49,363 nt of DNA. It comes from Bacillota bacterium (GTDB lineage: Bacteria > Bacillota > Clostridia > Christensenellales > Aristaeellaceae). Below, one piece after another: positions 40,398 through 48,944 of the stretch (positions within the stretch are counted from its first letter, which is position 1; each line of letters begins with the position of its first letter). The position numbers and the translations under genes were made by a program. The notes under the pieces are model-generated. The model was not told the DNA's origin. It was given only the letters and a program-made list of their open reading frames with translations, and ran no database searches. The stretch lies in NCBI GenBank assembly GCA_023413135.1, contig JAEZQK010000052.1:1-49363 (forward strand). The letters are read 5' to 3'.

Positions 40398-42074
40398 ATG
40401 CGGAAAAAGGTTTTCTCGGTGCTCCTGGTCCTTACGATGCTGGCCACGATGGTCTCTGCTTATGCGGAAGCCGCGGCCCCGCAAAAATTTGACAATGTGG
40501 AACTGACCCTGCTCAACTGCTGGAACGGTGCGTTGAAGCACCCCAGCGATCTGTACAACAACGAAGTAGCCAAGGCGATCCGCGAAAAGACCGGCGTTAC
40601 CGTGACGATCGAAGGCATCATGATGAGCGAGACCGAGAAGCTCAACCTGCTCTTCGCCTCCGGCGACATGCCCGACATCATCGACGCGCCCTACTGGGGC
40701 GGCAATGCCGGCGAGACCGCGGTCATCAAGAAGGCCGCCGCAGAAGGCATGCTGATTGCGGTGGAGGACCTGGTTCCCAACTATCCCAACCTCAAGGACG
40801 CCTTTGACGTGGGCGTCATCTCCCAGGCCTTCCTGGAAAATGACATCGACGATCCGTCCTTTGGCGGACACCGCTATGTCATCCCGGTAGAGACCCCGGG
40901 CGATGAGGCGAACATCACCAACTGGGCCTACGGCGTATTCGTGCGCGGCGACGTGCCCAAGGCGCTGGGCGTCGACGTGGCGGACATCAAGACCAGCGAG
41001 CAGCTCTATGACTTCATGGTCAAGGCCCGCGACTACGGCTTCAAGGATGTGAACGGCAACGACACCATCGTGGCCACCACCTATCACGAGGGTTGGGACT
41101 ACGGCCGCTATGCCGAGAGCTTCAATGAGAAAAAGCTTACCGATTATTTTAACAAGGACGAGAACGGCAAGATCACATTGGACGCGCTCACCGATAAGTT
41201 CATCAACAAGCACATGTTCCTCTGGAAGCTCGTTAACGAGAACCTGCTGGACAAAGAGTGCTTCAAGCAGAACGACGCTCAGGCCGATGAGAAGGTCGGC
41301 AACGGCACCGCGCTGTTCGCCGCCGCGCAGTACAGCGTGATCGTCAACTCCACCAAGCTCACCGGGCTGTACACCAGCAATCCCGAGATGCGCTACATCC
41401 CGGTGGGCCCGATGAATTACCTGGACGGCACGCCGCTCAAGCAAACCGAGCAGATGGGCCGCCACGGCGCCCATGCGTTCCTGATCACCACCGCGTGCGA
41501 AAATCCGGAAGCGGCGCTGGCCTGGCTGGACTACATCAACAGCGAAGAAGGCATGCGCCTGTGCGAGTACGGCATCGAGGGCGACACCTATGAGATGAAC
41601 GCGGACGGTCAGCCCCGCCTCAAAGAAGAATGGCTCACCATCAAGCGCGAAGGCCGCGATATCTACGACGAAGGCCTGCGTGAAAAGGGCATTGGCTACT
41701 ACCTGGGCGGCCGGTTCATCTCCAACAGCAAGCTCACCTGGTGGGGCGAGCGTGAAGCGGGCGGAGCCGATGCGGCGGTTCAAGAGATCGAAGACTACAA
41801 GCTGCTGCGCCCGGTGGAGCGCCTTGCCGGCTACCCCCTCTCGAGTCTGGTAAGCACCTACAAGGATTATGACGCCGTCATGACGGAGATCCTTGACAAC
41901 GAAACCCAGAAGCAGTACAGGGAGCGCGCCTACTTCGCCAACACCGAAGCGGAAGCGCTTGAGATCCTCAAGAGCTATCAGGAAATGATCCGCACCAAGA
42001 ATGTCGGCATGATCGACGGCTTCCTTAAGTATGCCCAGGAGATGTACGATTCACGCGAAGATGCGGCGTACTAA
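40398..42074 (+). CDS. Extracellular solute-binding protein of the CUT1 importer
   Basis: 558 residues. Signal peptide at 1-27 (MRKK, hydrophobic core, VSAYAEA) without a lipobox Cys, unusual for a Gram-positive binding protein, which is normally a lipoprotein. The mature chain has the family-1 type fold seen in LplA-like proteins (FASGDMPDIIDAPYWGG, YGVFVRGD, ACENPEAALAWLDYINSEEG). It delivers an unidentified sugar to the two upstream permeases. ATG at 40398 follows gggagag. Confidence 0.9.
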   Translation: MRKKVFSVLLVLTMLATMVSAYAEAAAPQKFDNVELTLLNCWNGALKHPSDLYNNEVAKAIREKTGVTVTIEGIMMSETEKLNLLFASGDMPDIIDAPYWGGNAGETAVIKKAAAEGMLIAVEDLVPNYPNLKDAFDVGVISQAFLENDIDDPSFGGHRYVIPVETPGDEANITNWAYGVFVRGDVPKALGVDVADIKTSEQLYDFMVKARDYGFKDVNGNDTIVATTYHEGWDYGRYAESFNEKKLTDYFNKDENGKITLDALTDKFINKHMFLWKLVNENLLDKECFKQNDAQADEKVGNGTALFAAAQYSVIVNSTKLTGLYTSNPEMRYIPVGPMNYLDGTPLKQTEQMGRHGAHAFLITTACENPEAALAWLDYINSEEGMRLCEYGIEGDTYEMNADGQPRLKEEWLTIKREGRDIYDEGLREKGIGYYLGGRFISNSKLTWWGEREAGGADAAVQEIEDYKLLRPVERLAGYPLSSLVSTYKDYDAVMTEILDNETQKQYRERAYFANTEAEALEILKSYQEMIRTKNVGMIDGFLKYAQEMYDSREDAAY

Positions 42075-42100
42075 ACCTGTGCGTGTGGTATCTCAAAAAA

Positions 42101-42135
42101 GAGGCCGGGGTGTGCTCGCCGCACCCCGGCTTCTT
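42101..42135. terminator. Terminator-type hairpin after the solute-binding gene
   Basis: GCCGGGGTG and CACCCCGGC form a 9-bp GC-rich stem with a 9-base loop. The downstream plus-strand tail is pyrimidine-rich (ttcttccccc), while on the minus strand it runs into TTTTTT, so it could act in both directions. Confidence 0.65.
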
Positions 42136-42204
42136 CCCCCTCTTGCATCGTCACGGCTGTTGTAGTATTCTGTAGCTTAGCCTCGAAACAAGGATGGGAG
42201 CGTG

Positions 42205-43365
42205 ATGTCATTGGAGAAAAAAGATGCCGCAAATCCAAACGGGGCGGAGAGCACGGGCACCGCGCTATACAAGGCCGTCAAGGAAGATATACTCAGAAAA
42301 ATTACCGGCGCCAATATGTCCGCTCATGAAAAGCTGCCTTCGGAAAGCGCCATCGCCAAAGAATATGGCGTGAGCAAGATGGTCGGCAAAATGGCGCTGA
42401 ATGCCTTGGAAGAAGAAGGCTATATTTACAGAAAGCCGCGCAGCGGCAGCTATAAATCGGAAAAGGATCCTTTATCTGAAAAATCTGAAGAAGGCTTATC
42501 TCAGGGCACGCTCAAAAAATTTGTGGGCGTGATCGTGCCGCAGTTTGATCCATATTGTACCGAGATCGTAGCGGGCCTTGAGCGCTATTTTCTGCAAGCG
42601 GGATACAATATTGCGCTCCGGTTGAGCCGCGCTTCTTCCCAATTGGAAGAGGATGCGCTCAAAGAGCTCTCCGCGCTCGAATATGTCGCCGGAATCATTT
42701 TGTTCCCAACCAGCAGACGCTTTTGCGGGGATCAATTGCTTCGCATGCAGCTGAATCGTTATCCCATCGTGCTCATCGACACGATTTTTCGGGAGCTCTC
42801 ACTGGACAGCGTCTCCCACGACCACTACAAGGGCGCCTTCGACATGACCAATTATCTCATCGACATGGGACACGAAAAGATCTGCTTTTTAACCTCCACC
42901 CTATCGGAGGCATATAGCCGCCAGGAACGGGTGCGCGGCTTTCAGGATGCCATTTTATTCCGGGACATGAAGTACGACAAGCGAATGGTATATGAATTGG
43001 ACGTCGAGGAGACGGTTGAGCAGTACCGGAATTTTGTGGACAGGATCGCCAGCGACAATATCACCTGTGTGTTCTGCGGAAACGATTATATTGCAAAGGA
43101 ATTACTGAACCAGGCGTTGGCGCGGGGCATCCGTGTGCCGGAGGAGCTATCCATCGCCGGGTATACGGATAACGCCTTTCTCAGTTTCATGTCCATCGGG
43201 CTTACCACGGTCAGGCAACCTGTGAACCGCTTTTGTAAAGAGGTGGCCGCGCTCCTGATACGGCGGATTGAAGATCCGTTAAAAGCAATCGAATCGAACA
43301 AAATCGAAACCGAAGTCGTTAGGCGTGAGAGCGTCAAAAGGATTCTCGCAGTTACAAATAATTAA
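42205..43365 (+). CDS. GntR/LacI hybrid transcriptional regulator (AraR-like)
   Basis: 386 residues. The N-terminal winged helix is of GntR type (LYKAVKEDILRKI, HEKLPSESAIAKEYGVSKMV, ALNALEEEGYIYRKPRSGSY). From about residue 105 follows a LacI/periplasmic-binding-protein-like sensor domain (GVIVPQFDPYCTEIVAGLE, DSVSHDHYKGAFDMTNYLI, GYTDNAFLSFM, LTTVRQP). This combination is that of AraR, the arabinose repressor. It probably senses the sugar brought in by the upstream importer and may control the divergent glycyl-radical operon. ATG at 42205 with gggag nearby. Confidence 0.92.
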   Translation: MSLEKKDAANPNGAESTGTALYKAVKEDILRKITGANMSAHEKLPSESAIAKEYGVSKMVGKMALNALEEEGYIYRKPRSGSYKSEKDPLSEKSEEGLSQGTLKKFVGVIVPQFDPYCTEIVAGLERYFLQAGYNIALRLSRASSQLEEDALKELSALEYVAGIILFPTSRRFCGDQLLRMQLNRYPIVLIDTIFRELSLDSVSHDHYKGAFDMTNYLIDMGHEKICFLTSTLSEAYSRQERVRGFQDAILFRDMKYDKRMVYELDVEETVEQYRNFVDRIASDNITCVFCGNDYIAKELLNQALARGIRVPEELSIAGYTDNAFLSFMSIGLTTVRQPVNRFCKEVAALLIRRIEDPLKAIESNKIETEVVRRESVKRILAVTNN

Positions 43366-43412
43366 CAGACCATGAAAGCAGAACACAAGCATGCTGAAAA
43401 GAAAGGAAGGGA

Positions 43413-43498
43413 GGGCTGTGAAATGTAAAGGCGGAACAGTATCTGCTCAAAAACGTACCGGCTATCGATGCAGAAAAATATAGAGTGAAGTGAATGGC
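43413..43498 (+). pseudogene. Decayed 3' end of a second sorE-like gene
   Basis: Nearly identical to 32516-32601, the last 26 codons of the intact SorE-like gene. The reading would be NVKAEQYLLKNVPAIDAEKY and then RVK-stop, against NAPAIDAEKY in the intact copy. The conserved Trp codon TGG of GLWN is TGA here. No sequence for the preceding 400 codons remains. The copy is followed by a matching terminator. Confidence 0.85.
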
Positions 43499-43574
43499 TG
43501 GCTGTCGCTTTGGGAATCGTTTTCAAAGAAAGCGATTGCAGGCACTGCCTGGCTTGAACAAAGATTTCGATTTG

Positions 43575-43618
43575 GCCGCCGGCTACATCCGCATTACAGA
43601 TGTAGCCGGCGGCTTTTT
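43575..43618 (+). terminator. Terminator of the sorE remnant, sister of 32654-32699
   Basis: A perfect 15-bp stem (43575-43589 with 43599-43613), 9-base loop, then TTTTT. The loop and the bases after it match the other copy. In the stem an A-T pair there is a C-G pair here, and a G-U there is A-T here, so pairing was preserved as the sequence diverged. Confidence 0.9.
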
Positions 43619-43630
43619 GCTTCCCCTATT

Positions 43631-43733
43631 CTACCTTTGGTCGCTGATAGATGTGTCGCTGTTGCTGGCTGCCAGATTGGCCAGCGGATCATTGGGCGGG
43701 CCCACGATTGTGCCAACCAGCGATTTTGCCCAT
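43631..43733 (-). pseudogene. Possible frameshifted 33-codon small gene
   Basis: On the minus strand GAGGAGG is followed, 6 bases later, by ATGGGCAAA. Read from this ATG the frame closes after 14 codons. Omitting one G of the GGG opens MAKSLVGTIVGPPNDPLAN, continuing to a TAG 33 codons on, next to the shared terminator. This looks like a small gene broken in its second codon, or a sequencing error; no homologue is recognised. Confidence 0.3.
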
Positions 43734-43738
43734 TTGAT

Positions 43739-44117
43739 ACCTCCTCATTCGCGCACAAGAATACCTTTGTAATAAATGTTTGCACAAGAAGATATGCGGC
43801 AACAAAGGCAGTATTGCGCAACGGCTTTTCTGGAAAGCAGCAGGTTGCCGGAAAGAATAGGCGCTGCTATTTCGCATGCATCATTCACGGAATAAAAACA
43901 ATACGATTATGGTACATGTTTTTGATTTGCCACGTATAATGCCGTTTGTATAGTCTTAAAAGGCATATTTCTAGAAAGGGGTGAAGGGGCCGGCATAATT
44001 GATCCATTGGCATCACAAGCCTTCTCAAATTTCTTTTTTCCATCTGTGCGCATTTCATCTTTCGTTCATACAGACAGTATATTTTAGTTCTCGAAATACT
44101 GAACTGGAGGACATACC
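43739..44117. other. Gene-free interval before the efflux operon
   Basis: No convincing coding frame, repeat or RNA gene. It must contain the promoter of the efflux operon; TATATT near 44079 is a possible -10, without a clear -35. Confidence 0.4.
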
Positions 44118-44981
44118 ATGCAATCTCGCAAAAAGCGGATACGGAAAATCATATGGGGCGTGCTTCTATTGGTGCTGGCCCTGGTTGTAGCTTACGGCAT
44201 CTTCCTGCGCCCCAAGGCGGCGCGCTATGACGAGGAAACAGCCAAGACCCAGGATATCGTTACGTATTACAGCTTCTCCGGCAATGTGGAGCCAGGCGAT
44301 GAAAAGATAGTGACATCCACCTCCCCCGTCCGCGTGAAATCGCTTCCCATTGAGGAAGGCACCGTGGTTACGGAGGATGATGACATCATCATCCCCAAAA
44401 GTGGCAGCCGTGTGGAAGCGGGCATGGACGGCGTGCTGGCGGAAATCTATGTGGATGTGGACGATACCGTGCCCTCCGGGCGCGACCTGTTCCGCATTGC
44501 CGATTACGATCATCCCGTTGTCGCCTTCCGGGTGGATGAATACGACGTGGGCGCTTTGAGCCTTGGCATGGAAGTCACCATCTACGTCCACGCGCTGGAT
44601 AAGCCGCTGAAGGGCACCATTACCGAAATCGGGCGGGAAGCCAACGTATCCGGCAACATTGCCTATTATGATGCCAAGGTGTCCGTTCCCCAGGACGGCA
44701 CGCTGCGCATGGGCATGAGCGCGGAAGTCACCGTTTTGAAGGACAAGGCGGAAATGGCCACCACCATATCAATAAAGGCCATACAATTCGATGAGGGCAG
44801 CGAGCCCTATGTGTACTGCTATAGCCGTGGCGAGGAAATCGTGCGCCAGCCGCTGCTGCTGGGCATCAATAACGGCAGCATCGTACAGGTGCTGGACGGC
44901 GTCAAATCTGGCGAAACGGTGCTCATCCCCAGGGATGACAGCCTGGCCATGATGCCTTTCCGCAATCTGCGCGACCAGTAA
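44118..44981 (+). CDS. Short MacA/HlyD-like efflux adaptor
   Basis: 287 residues with one N-terminal transmembrane anchor (WGVLLLVLALVVAYGIFL). The rest resembles the membrane-fusion-protein beta domains (VEPGDEKIVTSTSPVRVKSLPIEEG, DHPVVAFRVDEYDVGALSLGM, GMSAEVTVLKDK). It is shorter than usual MacA proteins (about 350-400) and lacks the coiled-coil hairpin between the two lipoyl halves, as expected where there is no outer membrane. ggagg precedes the ATG. It forms an exporter with the next two genes. Confidence 0.85.
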   Translation: MQSRKKRIRKIIWGVLLLVLALVVAYGIFLRPKAARYDEETAKTQDIVTYYSFSGNVEPGDEKIVTSTSPVRVKSLPIEEGTVVTEDDDIIIPKSGSRVEAGMDGVLAEIYVDVDDTVPSGRDLFRIADYDHPVVAFRVDEYDVGALSLGMEVTIYVHALDKPLKGTITEIGREANVSGNIAYYDAKVSVPQDGTLRMGMSAEVTVLKDKAEMATTISIKAIQFDEGSEPYVYCYSRGEEIVRQPLLLGINNGSIVQVLDGVKSGETVLIPRDDSLAMMPFRNLRDQ

Positions 44982-44992
44982 GGAGAAGCCAA

Positions 44993-45685
44993 ATGCAAGA
45001 ACCGATTGTCGCCATGCGCAACATACAAAAATCCTACCGCATGGGCGAAGAAGACCACCAGGTACTCAAAGATATTTCCTTTTCCGTGGAGAAAGGCGAA
45101 TTCGTAGCCATCCTGGGCCCTTCCGGCTCCGGCAAATCCACGCTGATGAATATCCTGGGCTGCCTGGATACGCCCACCGCGGGCGAATACATACTGCACG
45201 GACGGTGCATTCAGGAACTGGATGAGGAGGATCTGGCCACCGTCCGCAGCAAAGAGGTTGGATTTATTTTTCAGTCCTTTCAGCTTCTGCCCAGGATGAA
45301 CGCATTACGCAACGTGATGCTGCCCCTGATTTATGCCGGCTTTCCCCCAAAGGACCGGGAAGCCATCGCCGTCAAAATGCTGCAAAGGGTGGGCTTGTCC
45401 GAAAAGCTTAATCATTTTCCCAATCAATTGTCCGGCGGCCAGCAGCAGCGGGTGGCCATCGCCAGGGCGCTGTCCACCAATCCTACCATCCTCCTGGCCG
45501 ATGAGCCCACCGGCGCCCTGGACCAAAAGACGGGCCGGCAGGTGATGGCATTGTTCCATGAACTCAACGAGGAAGGCCATACCATCCTCATGATCACCCA
45601 TGATGCGTCCATCGCCGGCCACGCGGGCCGGGTCGTCCGGCTTCTGGATGGGCGGCTGACGGAAGGGGAGGAAGAGGATGCTTAA
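44993..45685 (+). CDS. ABC transporter ATPase, MacB/LolD type
   Basis: 230 residues. Walker A is GPSGSGKST (K49), the Q-loop is FIFQSFQLLPRMN, the signature is LSGGQQQRVAIARAL, Walker B is ILLADEPTGALD and the H-loop is MITHDASIA. It energises the FtsX-like permease whose ATG overlaps its last codons (45678-45685). Members export antimicrobial peptides, antibiotics or lipoproteins, or signal to a sensor kinase. Confidence 0.95.
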   Translation: MQEPIVAMRNIQKSYRMGEEDHQVLKDISFSVEKGEFVAILGPSGSGKSTLMNILGCLDTPTAGEYILHGRCIQELDEEDLATVRSKEVGFIFQSFQLLPRMNALRNVMLPLIYAGFPPKDREAIAVKMLQRVGLSEKLNHFPNQLSGGQQQRVAIARALSTNPTILLADEPTGALDQKTGRQVMALFHELNEEGHTILMITHDASIAGHAGRVVRLLDGRLTEGEEEDA

Positions 45686-46877
45686 AGAAAGCCTGGAAAT
45701 GTCCCTGCAAAACATCAAAAGCAACAAGATGCGTTCGTTTTTGACGATGCTGGGCATCATCATCGGCGTAACGGCCATCATCGCGCTAATCACCACCGTG
45801 CAAGGTGTAACGGATGAGGTAACAGCCCAGTTTGAAGAACTGGGTGCGGGAAAGATCACCGTGCGTGCCCCCGGCACACCGCTGAAAAACGGCCTTTACG
45901 ACAGCGACATTCAAAAGCTTGCCCAGCTTGAGTTTGTGGCGGGCATCTCCCCTACCGTATCCTTCTCCACCCATGTGGTGTCGGATCAAAAAGTACTGGA
46001 GGACGTAAGCATTGAGGGCCGCAACGACGTGTACTTCAGCAGCAACACAAAGCTGATATATCTGGGCCGGGGGCTTACGCCGCTGGATATGGATGTGGAA
46101 AGCCGCGTCTGCGTTATCAACAAACCTTTGGCCGACGAACTGTTTTTCGGGCAGGAACCGCTAGGGCGGCGGGTGCTGGTGGCTGGCCATACCTACACTG
46201 TTGTAGGCATGCTGGATCCTGGCGTTGCGGATGACGTGATGTCCGCCATGAACCGCATGAACAGCCAGGACGCAGATGCCAAGATCATCATCCCTTACAA
46301 GGCGGCACTGCGCATGACGGGCAGCAGCAACATCACCTCCCTGGAAGTTATCGTGGATGATCCTGCAATGACCGACACCGTAGTGGACAGCCTGGAATCG
46401 GTACTGGCCCAATCATTCAATTTCAAGGATGATGCTTATTCTATCATCAATCTGGACAGCCTTCTGGATACCATGAACACCATGACAAGCATGATGACCA
46501 CCATGCTGGCAGGCATCGCCTCCATTGCATTACTTGTGGGCGGTATCGGCATCATGAACATGATGCTGGTCTCCGTTACCGAACGCACCACGGAAATCGG
46601 CCTGCGCAAGGCGCTGGGCGCGCAGCCCAAGCGCATACAGCTTCAATTCCTGATGGAGTCGGTGGTGCTATCTCTATTGGGCGGTGCAGGCGGCATATTG
46701 CTGGGAAACCTGATCTCCTTCCTGGCGGCTGTAGGCATCGGGTTTGAGTTTGCTATCTCTCCCAGCGCCACATTCCTGGCCTTCGGCTTCTCCGCCGCGG
46801 TCGGCGTGCTGTTTGGCTGGGCGCCGGCCCGCAAAGCGTCAAGGCTCAATCCCATCGACGCGCTGCGAAGCAATTGA
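45678..46877 (+). CDS. ABC transporter permease, MacB/FtsX type
   Basis: 399 residues. The N-terminal amphipathic segment and first transmembrane helix (NKMRSFLTMLGIIIGVTAII) are typical of MacB. An extracytoplasmic domain of about 230 residues follows, then three C-terminal helices with GGIGIMNMMLVSVTERTTEIGLRKALGA, the hallmark motif. It works by mechanotransmission with the ATPase and adaptor. The start overlaps the ATPase gene; ggaggaagagg precedes the ATG. Confidence 0.94.
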   Translation: MLKESLEMSLQNIKSNKMRSFLTMLGIIIGVTAIIALITTVQGVTDEVTAQFEELGAGKITVRAPGTPLKNGLYDSDIQKLAQLEFVAGISPTVSFSTHVVSDQKVLEDVSIEGRNDVYFSSNTKLIYLGRGLTPLDMDVESRVCVINKPLADELFFGQEPLGRRVLVAGHTYTVVGMLDPGVADDVMSAMNRMNSQDADAKIIIPYKAALRMTGSSNITSLEVIVDDPAMTDTVVDSLESVLAQSFNFKDDAYSIINLDSLLDTMNTMTSMMTTMLAGIASIALLVGGIGIMNMMLVSVTERTTEIGLRKALGAQPKRIQLQFLMESVVLSLLGGAGGILLGNLISFLAAVGIGFEFAISPSATFLAFGFSAAVGVLFGWAPARKASRLNPIDALRSN

Positions 46878-46938
46878 CGGGCAGGAGATAGGCGTCGGGC
46901 AGCGAATGTTTCCTTTATGCGCACAAAGGAGAATATTG

Positions 46939-47613
46939 ATGTTCAAAATCCTTGTGGTGGAAGACGATCCGAATCTTAGGCAATTGATGTCCGTATTCCT
47001 GCGCAGGAATGGCTTTGAAGTCATGCGCGCCCAGGACGGCGAGGAGGCGCTTTCCATCATGGAAAGCGCCATGCCCGACCTGATCGTGTGCGATATCATG
47101 ATGCCCCGCATGGATGGCTTTACTTTGACCCGTGACCTACGCCAGGCTTACCCGGAGCTGCCCATCCTGATGGTCACGGCCAGGGAGGCGCTGGAGGATA
47201 AGCGCAAAGCCTTTTCCATGGGCACCGACGACTATATGGTAAAGCCTATTGAATTGGATGAATTGCTGCTTCGTGTCAACGCACTTTTGCGCCGCAGCCG
47301 CATCGCCACAGAGCGGGAATTGCGCCTTGGCGAAACGGTACTCAATTATGACGCCTTGACGGTTTCCCGCAGGGATGTTACACTAAGCTTGACGAAGAAA
47401 GAGTTTTTGCTGCTGTTCAAGCTGCTCAGCTATCCTGGCCGTACCTTTACCCGCAGCCAGTTGATGGACGAGCTGTGGGGCATGGACGCCCAGAGCGACG
47501 AGCGGACAGTGGATGTGCATATCAAGCGCCTGCGGGAAAAATGCGGCGATTTTCCGGAATTCCGCATCATCACCGTCAGGGGGCTTGGCTACCGGGCGGA
47601 TAAACTTGCATGA
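46939..47613 (+). CDS. OmpR-family response regulator
   Basis: 224 residues. The receiver domain has acidic E8-D9-D10, phosphoacceptor D52 in IVCDIMMPRMDG and the conserved Lys in MVKPIE. The C-terminal winged helix (LTKKEFLLLFKLLSYPGRTFTRSQLMDELWG) binds DNA. It is cognate to the sensor kinase, whose ATG overlaps its stop (47610-47613). It probably controls the efflux genes upstream. Confidence 0.96.
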   Translation: MFKILVVEDDPNLRQLMSVFLRRNGFEVMRAQDGEEALSIMESAMPDLIVCDIMMPRMDGFTLTRDLRQAYPELPILMVTAREALEDKRKAFSMGTDDYMVKPIELDELLLRVNALLRRSRIATERELRLGETVLNYDALTVSRRDVTLSLTKKEFLLLFKLLSYPGRTFTRSQLMDELWGMDAQSDERTVDVHIKRLREKCGDFPEFRIITVRGLGYRADKLA

Positions 47614-48944
47614 ATCACCCATTTTACCTGAAGAAATTTCAAACGCGGCTGATGGTGGCGCTCTGCCTGATGATCCTGATCTCCTCCATCATCTCCTTTG
47701 GCGTGTCCATGGTCATCAACAACAAGGCGCTATTGCAGGAGATTACGGAAGACCAGCGGGGTGTGGCCGTATATGCCCTGGAGCTGTATCAAAAAACATA
47801 CCTGCCCGTTGAGGAGATTGTCAGTATTTCCACCAACGCCATCTACCAGGTGGAAGTCATAACGGATACTTTGAGCCTTCCAATGGATGCGGCGGAAAAA
47901 AGCAGCCTTGAAATGGGCGAAGTCGTTTCCACGGTGCAGAAATTTCTCATTACGCCCGTAACCTTCTTCAAGGCCGGCGACAGCATCTTAAAAGTAAGCA
48001 TCCGTTCCCATGTGAACGTGTTTAGGAAGATGTCCATCCGTGCCTTCTATACGCTTACGATCTGCACCTTTTCCTTTTTCCTGTTCGTCTTCCTCTCCAC
48101 AAGGCGGATGCTTCGCCCTATCAGCCGCCTGACGGAAGCTACCCGCAAGGTATCGGAAGGCGATTTTACCGTTCGGCTTAATGTCAACCGGCGGGATGAA
48201 CTGGGACAGTTGATGGAAAATTTCAACCACATGGCCCGGGAGCTTCAAAGCATAGAATATCTGCAAAAGGATTTTATCAGCAACGTCTCCCACGAGTTCA
48301 AAACACCCATCGCTTCCATCCAGGGGTTCGCCACGCTGCTGAAAAGTCCCGAAACTACCGAGGAAGAACGGGAGGAGTATACCTCCATTATCATCAAGGA
48401 AAGCCAGCGGCTGTCCCGGCTTTCGCAAAACCTGCTCAGGCTTTCCAAACTGGAATACCAGCAGCGGTTAACATCCGATGAACCTTTTTCCCTGGATGAG
48501 CAGCTTCGGCAAACGGTGCTTTTATTGGAACCAGAATGGGCGCCCAAGGAGATCAGCTGGGATGTGAACCTGGAGAACACCGTGATCCGCGGCGACGCGG
48601 AGCTAATGCAGCAGGTATGGATCAACCTTTTGGGCAACGCCATCAAGTTCTCTCCGCAGGGTGGGGAAATCGCCCTCTCCCTGTACATAAGTGATGTAGT
48701 CAAGGTACGCATCCGGGATCAGGGCACCGGCATGGATGAAGCAACGCAAGCGCGCATCTTCGAACGGTTTTACCAGGGCGACACCTCCCACGCCCATGAA
48801 GGGAATGGGTTGGGGCTGCCCCTGGCCAAGCGTATCATCGACCTGCATGGCGGCACGCTGCGCGTGAAAAGCAGCCCCGAAAAGGGTAGCACCTTCACCG
48901 TGGAATTAAAACGCGCGGATCCGCCGGAAAGGAGCTTTCCATGA
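47610..48944 (+). CDS. Membrane sensor histidine kinase
   Basis: 444 residues. Transmembrane helices at about 13-33 and 146-168 flank an extracytoplasmic sensor of about 110 residues. HAMP follows (RRMLRPISRLTEATRKVSEGDF), then the HisKA helix with H228 in FISNVSHEFKTPIASIQGF, and the HATPase domain with NLLGNAIKFSPQGG, RDQGTGMD and GNGLGLPLAKRI. It phosphorylates the response regulator. Its stop overlaps the start of the alarmone synthetase (ATGA). Confidence 0.95.
   Translation: MNHPFYLKKFQTRLMVALCLMILISSIISFGVSMVINNKALLQEITEDQRGVAVYALELYQKTYLPVEEIVSISTNAIYQVEVITDTLSLPMDAAEKSSLEMGEVVSTVQKFLITPVTFFKAGDSILKVSIRSHVNVFRKMSIRAFYTLTICTFSFFLFVFLSTRRMLRPISRLTEATRKVSEGDFTVRLNVNRRDELGQLMENFNHMARELQSIEYLQKDFISNVSHEFKTPIASIQGFATLLKSPETTEEEREEYTSIIIKESQRLSRLSQNLLRLSKLEYQQRLTSDEPFSLDEQLRQTVLLLEPEWAPKEISWDVNLENTVIRGDAELMQQVWINLLGNAIKFSPQGGEIALSLYISDVVKVRIRDQGTGMDEATQARIFERFYQGDTSHAHEGNGLGLPLAKRIIDLHGGTLRVKSSPEKGSTFTVELKRADPPERSFP

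Noticed and set aside
40146..41783. A 545-codon open frame on the minus strand
   Set aside because: Antisense to the permease and solute-binding genes, no ribosome site or recognisable domain.
43508..43532. CcpA cre-like site and hairpin (AATCGTTTTC / GAAAGCGATT)
   Set aside because: Two mismatches to the cre consensus and located in decayed sequence after a pseudogene.
43490..43939. A 149-codon plus-strand frame
   Set aside because: It begins in the sorE remnant, runs through the terminator hairpin and has no plausible protein composition.
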